From assembly GCA_022708385.1 (NCBI GenBank), contig JAKIYU010000123.1, forward strand, positions 1 to 7,624: a stretch of DNA of 7,624 bases. The letters are read 5' to 3'. Source of the DNA: Bacteroidota bacterium (GTDB lineage: Bacteria; Bacteroidota; Bacteroidia; Bacteroidales; PXBB01). The stretch's first letter is position 1. Every line of letters starts with the position of its first letter. Positions 6,611 through 7,624 of this stretch are shown here, one piece after another. The position numbers were made by a program, and so were the translations under genes. The notes under the pieces were generated by a model that was given only the letters and a program-made list of their open reading frames with translations, was not told the origin of the DNA and made no database searches.

Positions 6611-7624
6611 ATGAAAAAATTTTTATGGTTTATTTTTTTACTGATGAGTGGCAGCCTGCAACTGTTCAGTCAAAATGATACGTATTCACGCGTGCTTATT
6701 GAAGTAAACAAAGAGAATGTAAAAGACATTACAGGTTTGGGTATTTCGCTCGAAGGCTATTTTTACGGTAACGGCTTTGTGTCGGAAATGTCGGCCCATG
6801 ACCTCAGCAAACTCGAAAAAAATGGTTTTACTTATACGGTGTTGGTAAGCGATGTGAAGGCACATTATGTGAAACAAAACGAAGTTTTTATTAAAAACCC
6901 CGAATTGCTAAAAATTAAAAGTACCACTTGTCAGCAACTGCCTTACGAAACACCCATGGGGTTCAGCCTGGGCTCTATGGGGGGATTCCTGACTTACAAC
7001 GAAATGCTGGCCCACCTCGACAGCATGTATGCCCATTATCCTCAGCTTATTACACAAAGACAAGCTGTTGATACCTTTAATACCATCGAAAACCGTCCTG
7101 TTTACTGGCTTAGAATTTCGAATAATCCCAATGTTTTACAGAATAAACCCAAAGTGCTTTACACGGCCTTAACTCATGCACGGGAACCGGCCGGTATGCA
7201 CCAGCTTATATTTTTTATGTACTATTTACTCGAAAATTATAACCTGCATCCCGATATCACCAATTTAATAAATAATTTCGAATTGTATTTTATTCCCTGT
7301 GTTAACCCCGACGGGTATATATACAATATAACTACAGATCCGCAAGGAGGGGGCATGTGGCGAAAGAACAGAAGGAATAATGGCGGCGGCAAGTTCGGAA
7401 TAGACCTTAACAGAAACTACGGTTATATGTGGGGGTGCGACAACCAGGGCTCATCGCCCGACCCTTCCGACGACACTTACAGGGGGACAGCTGCATTTTC
7501 GGAACCTGAAACACGGCTGGTTAAAGCCTTTTGCCAGAAATTTCACTTCAAAGCAGCCATAAACTATCACACGTATAGTAATTTGTTTATAAACCCTTAC
7601 AATTATGCCGAAAATGTTTCTACT
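6611..7624 (+). CDS. Secreted M14 family zinc carboxypeptidase (N-terminal part, cut by right edge)
   Basis: The frame is open for 338 codons to the right edge. Residues 1-20 are a signal peptide (MKKF, hydrophobic core, ending LFS-Q), so the enzyme is exported. Residues about 24-95 resemble the propeptide-like N-terminal region of Bacteroidota M14 enzymes (YSRVLIEV, then YTVLVSDVKAHYV). The peptidase domain begins near 125. Zinc ligands are H189 and E192 in THAREPAGMHQ, and H320 in INYHTYSN. Substrate-binding residues are R251 in MWRKNRR and N267-R268 in DLNRNYGYMW, with VNPDGY at 231-236. All belong to the carboxypeptidase A/T pattern. The catalytic glutamate and any C-terminal sorting domain lie beyond the window. 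The enzyme hydrolyses peptides, typically from the C-terminus, outside the cytoplasm. It follows the TPR gene by 50 bases and may be co-transcribed or driven by its own promoter. Confidence 0.92.
   Translation, partial: MKKFLWFIFLLMSGSLQLFSQNDTYSRVLIEVNKENVKDITGLGISLEGYFYGNGFVSEMSAHDLSKLEKNGFTYTVLVSDVKAHYVKQNEVFIKNPELLKIKSTTCQQLPYETPMGFSLGSMGGFLTYNEMLAHLDSMYAHYPQLITQRQAVDTFNTIENRPVYWLRISNNPNVLQNKPKVLYTALTHAREPAGMHQLIFFMYYLLENYNLHPDITNLINNFELYFIPCVNPDGYIYNITTDPQGGGMWRKNRRNNGGGKFGIDLNRNYGYMWGCDNQGSSPDPSDDTYRGTAAFSEPETRLVKAFCQKFHFKAAINYHTYSNLFINPYNYAENVST

Noticed and set aside
1..7624. tRNA, rRNA, CRISPR array, insertion sequence or riboswitch
   Set aside because: I found no cloverleaf with a TTCRA arm, no regularly spaced repeats, no transposase-like frame and no long structured leader. 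Every gap is 118 bases or less.

Overview
This A+T-rich window most likely comes from a member of the Bacteroidota. The evidence is the absence of clear Shine-Dalgarno sequences, upstream elements resembling the Bacteroidota -7 consensus TAnnTTTG, the exported M14 peptidase and the lipoprotein esterase types, and a glycosyltransferase style common in that phylum. The assignment is inference from style. No rRNA or other phylogenetic marker is present.

Layout. (1) Positions 1-412, minus strand: the 5' part of a secreted lipoprotein with an alpha/beta-hydrolase (esterase-like) fold, running off the left edge. (2) 413-530: an A+T-rich divergent intergenic region. (3) 531-2335, plus strand: a two-gene unit with a 4-base ATGA overlap, mqnD (futalosine-route menaquinone synthesis) and hldD (ADP-heptose epimerase for LPS inner core). 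(4) 2336-3049, minus strand: a family 2 glycosyltransferase of the dolichol-phosphate-mannose-synthase-like type, whose stop codon directly abuts that of hldD. (5) 3050-3132: a short divergent promoter region. (6) 3133-6560, plus strand: a family 4 glycosyltransferase overlapping by one base (TAATG) a 732-residue protein with C-terminal tetratricopeptide repeats. (7) 6611-7624, plus strand: a secreted M14 zinc carboxypeptidase, cut by the right edge, probably with its own promoter.

How the genes fit together. Three of the seven genes (hldD, GT2, GT4) point to envelope glycan synthesis, and two more (the esterase lipoprotein and the M14 peptidase) are exported. The TPR protein has no recognised function. 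Its one-base overlap with GT4 makes it a candidate partner or scaffold for glycan assembly, but this is guilt by association. mqnD belongs to respiratory quinone synthesis and is the odd member. No mobile element, CRISPR array, tRNA, rRNA or convincing intrinsic terminator was found. Nothing here is clearly a new defence or mobile system; the least explained gene is the TPR protein with its roughly 490-residue N-terminal region.
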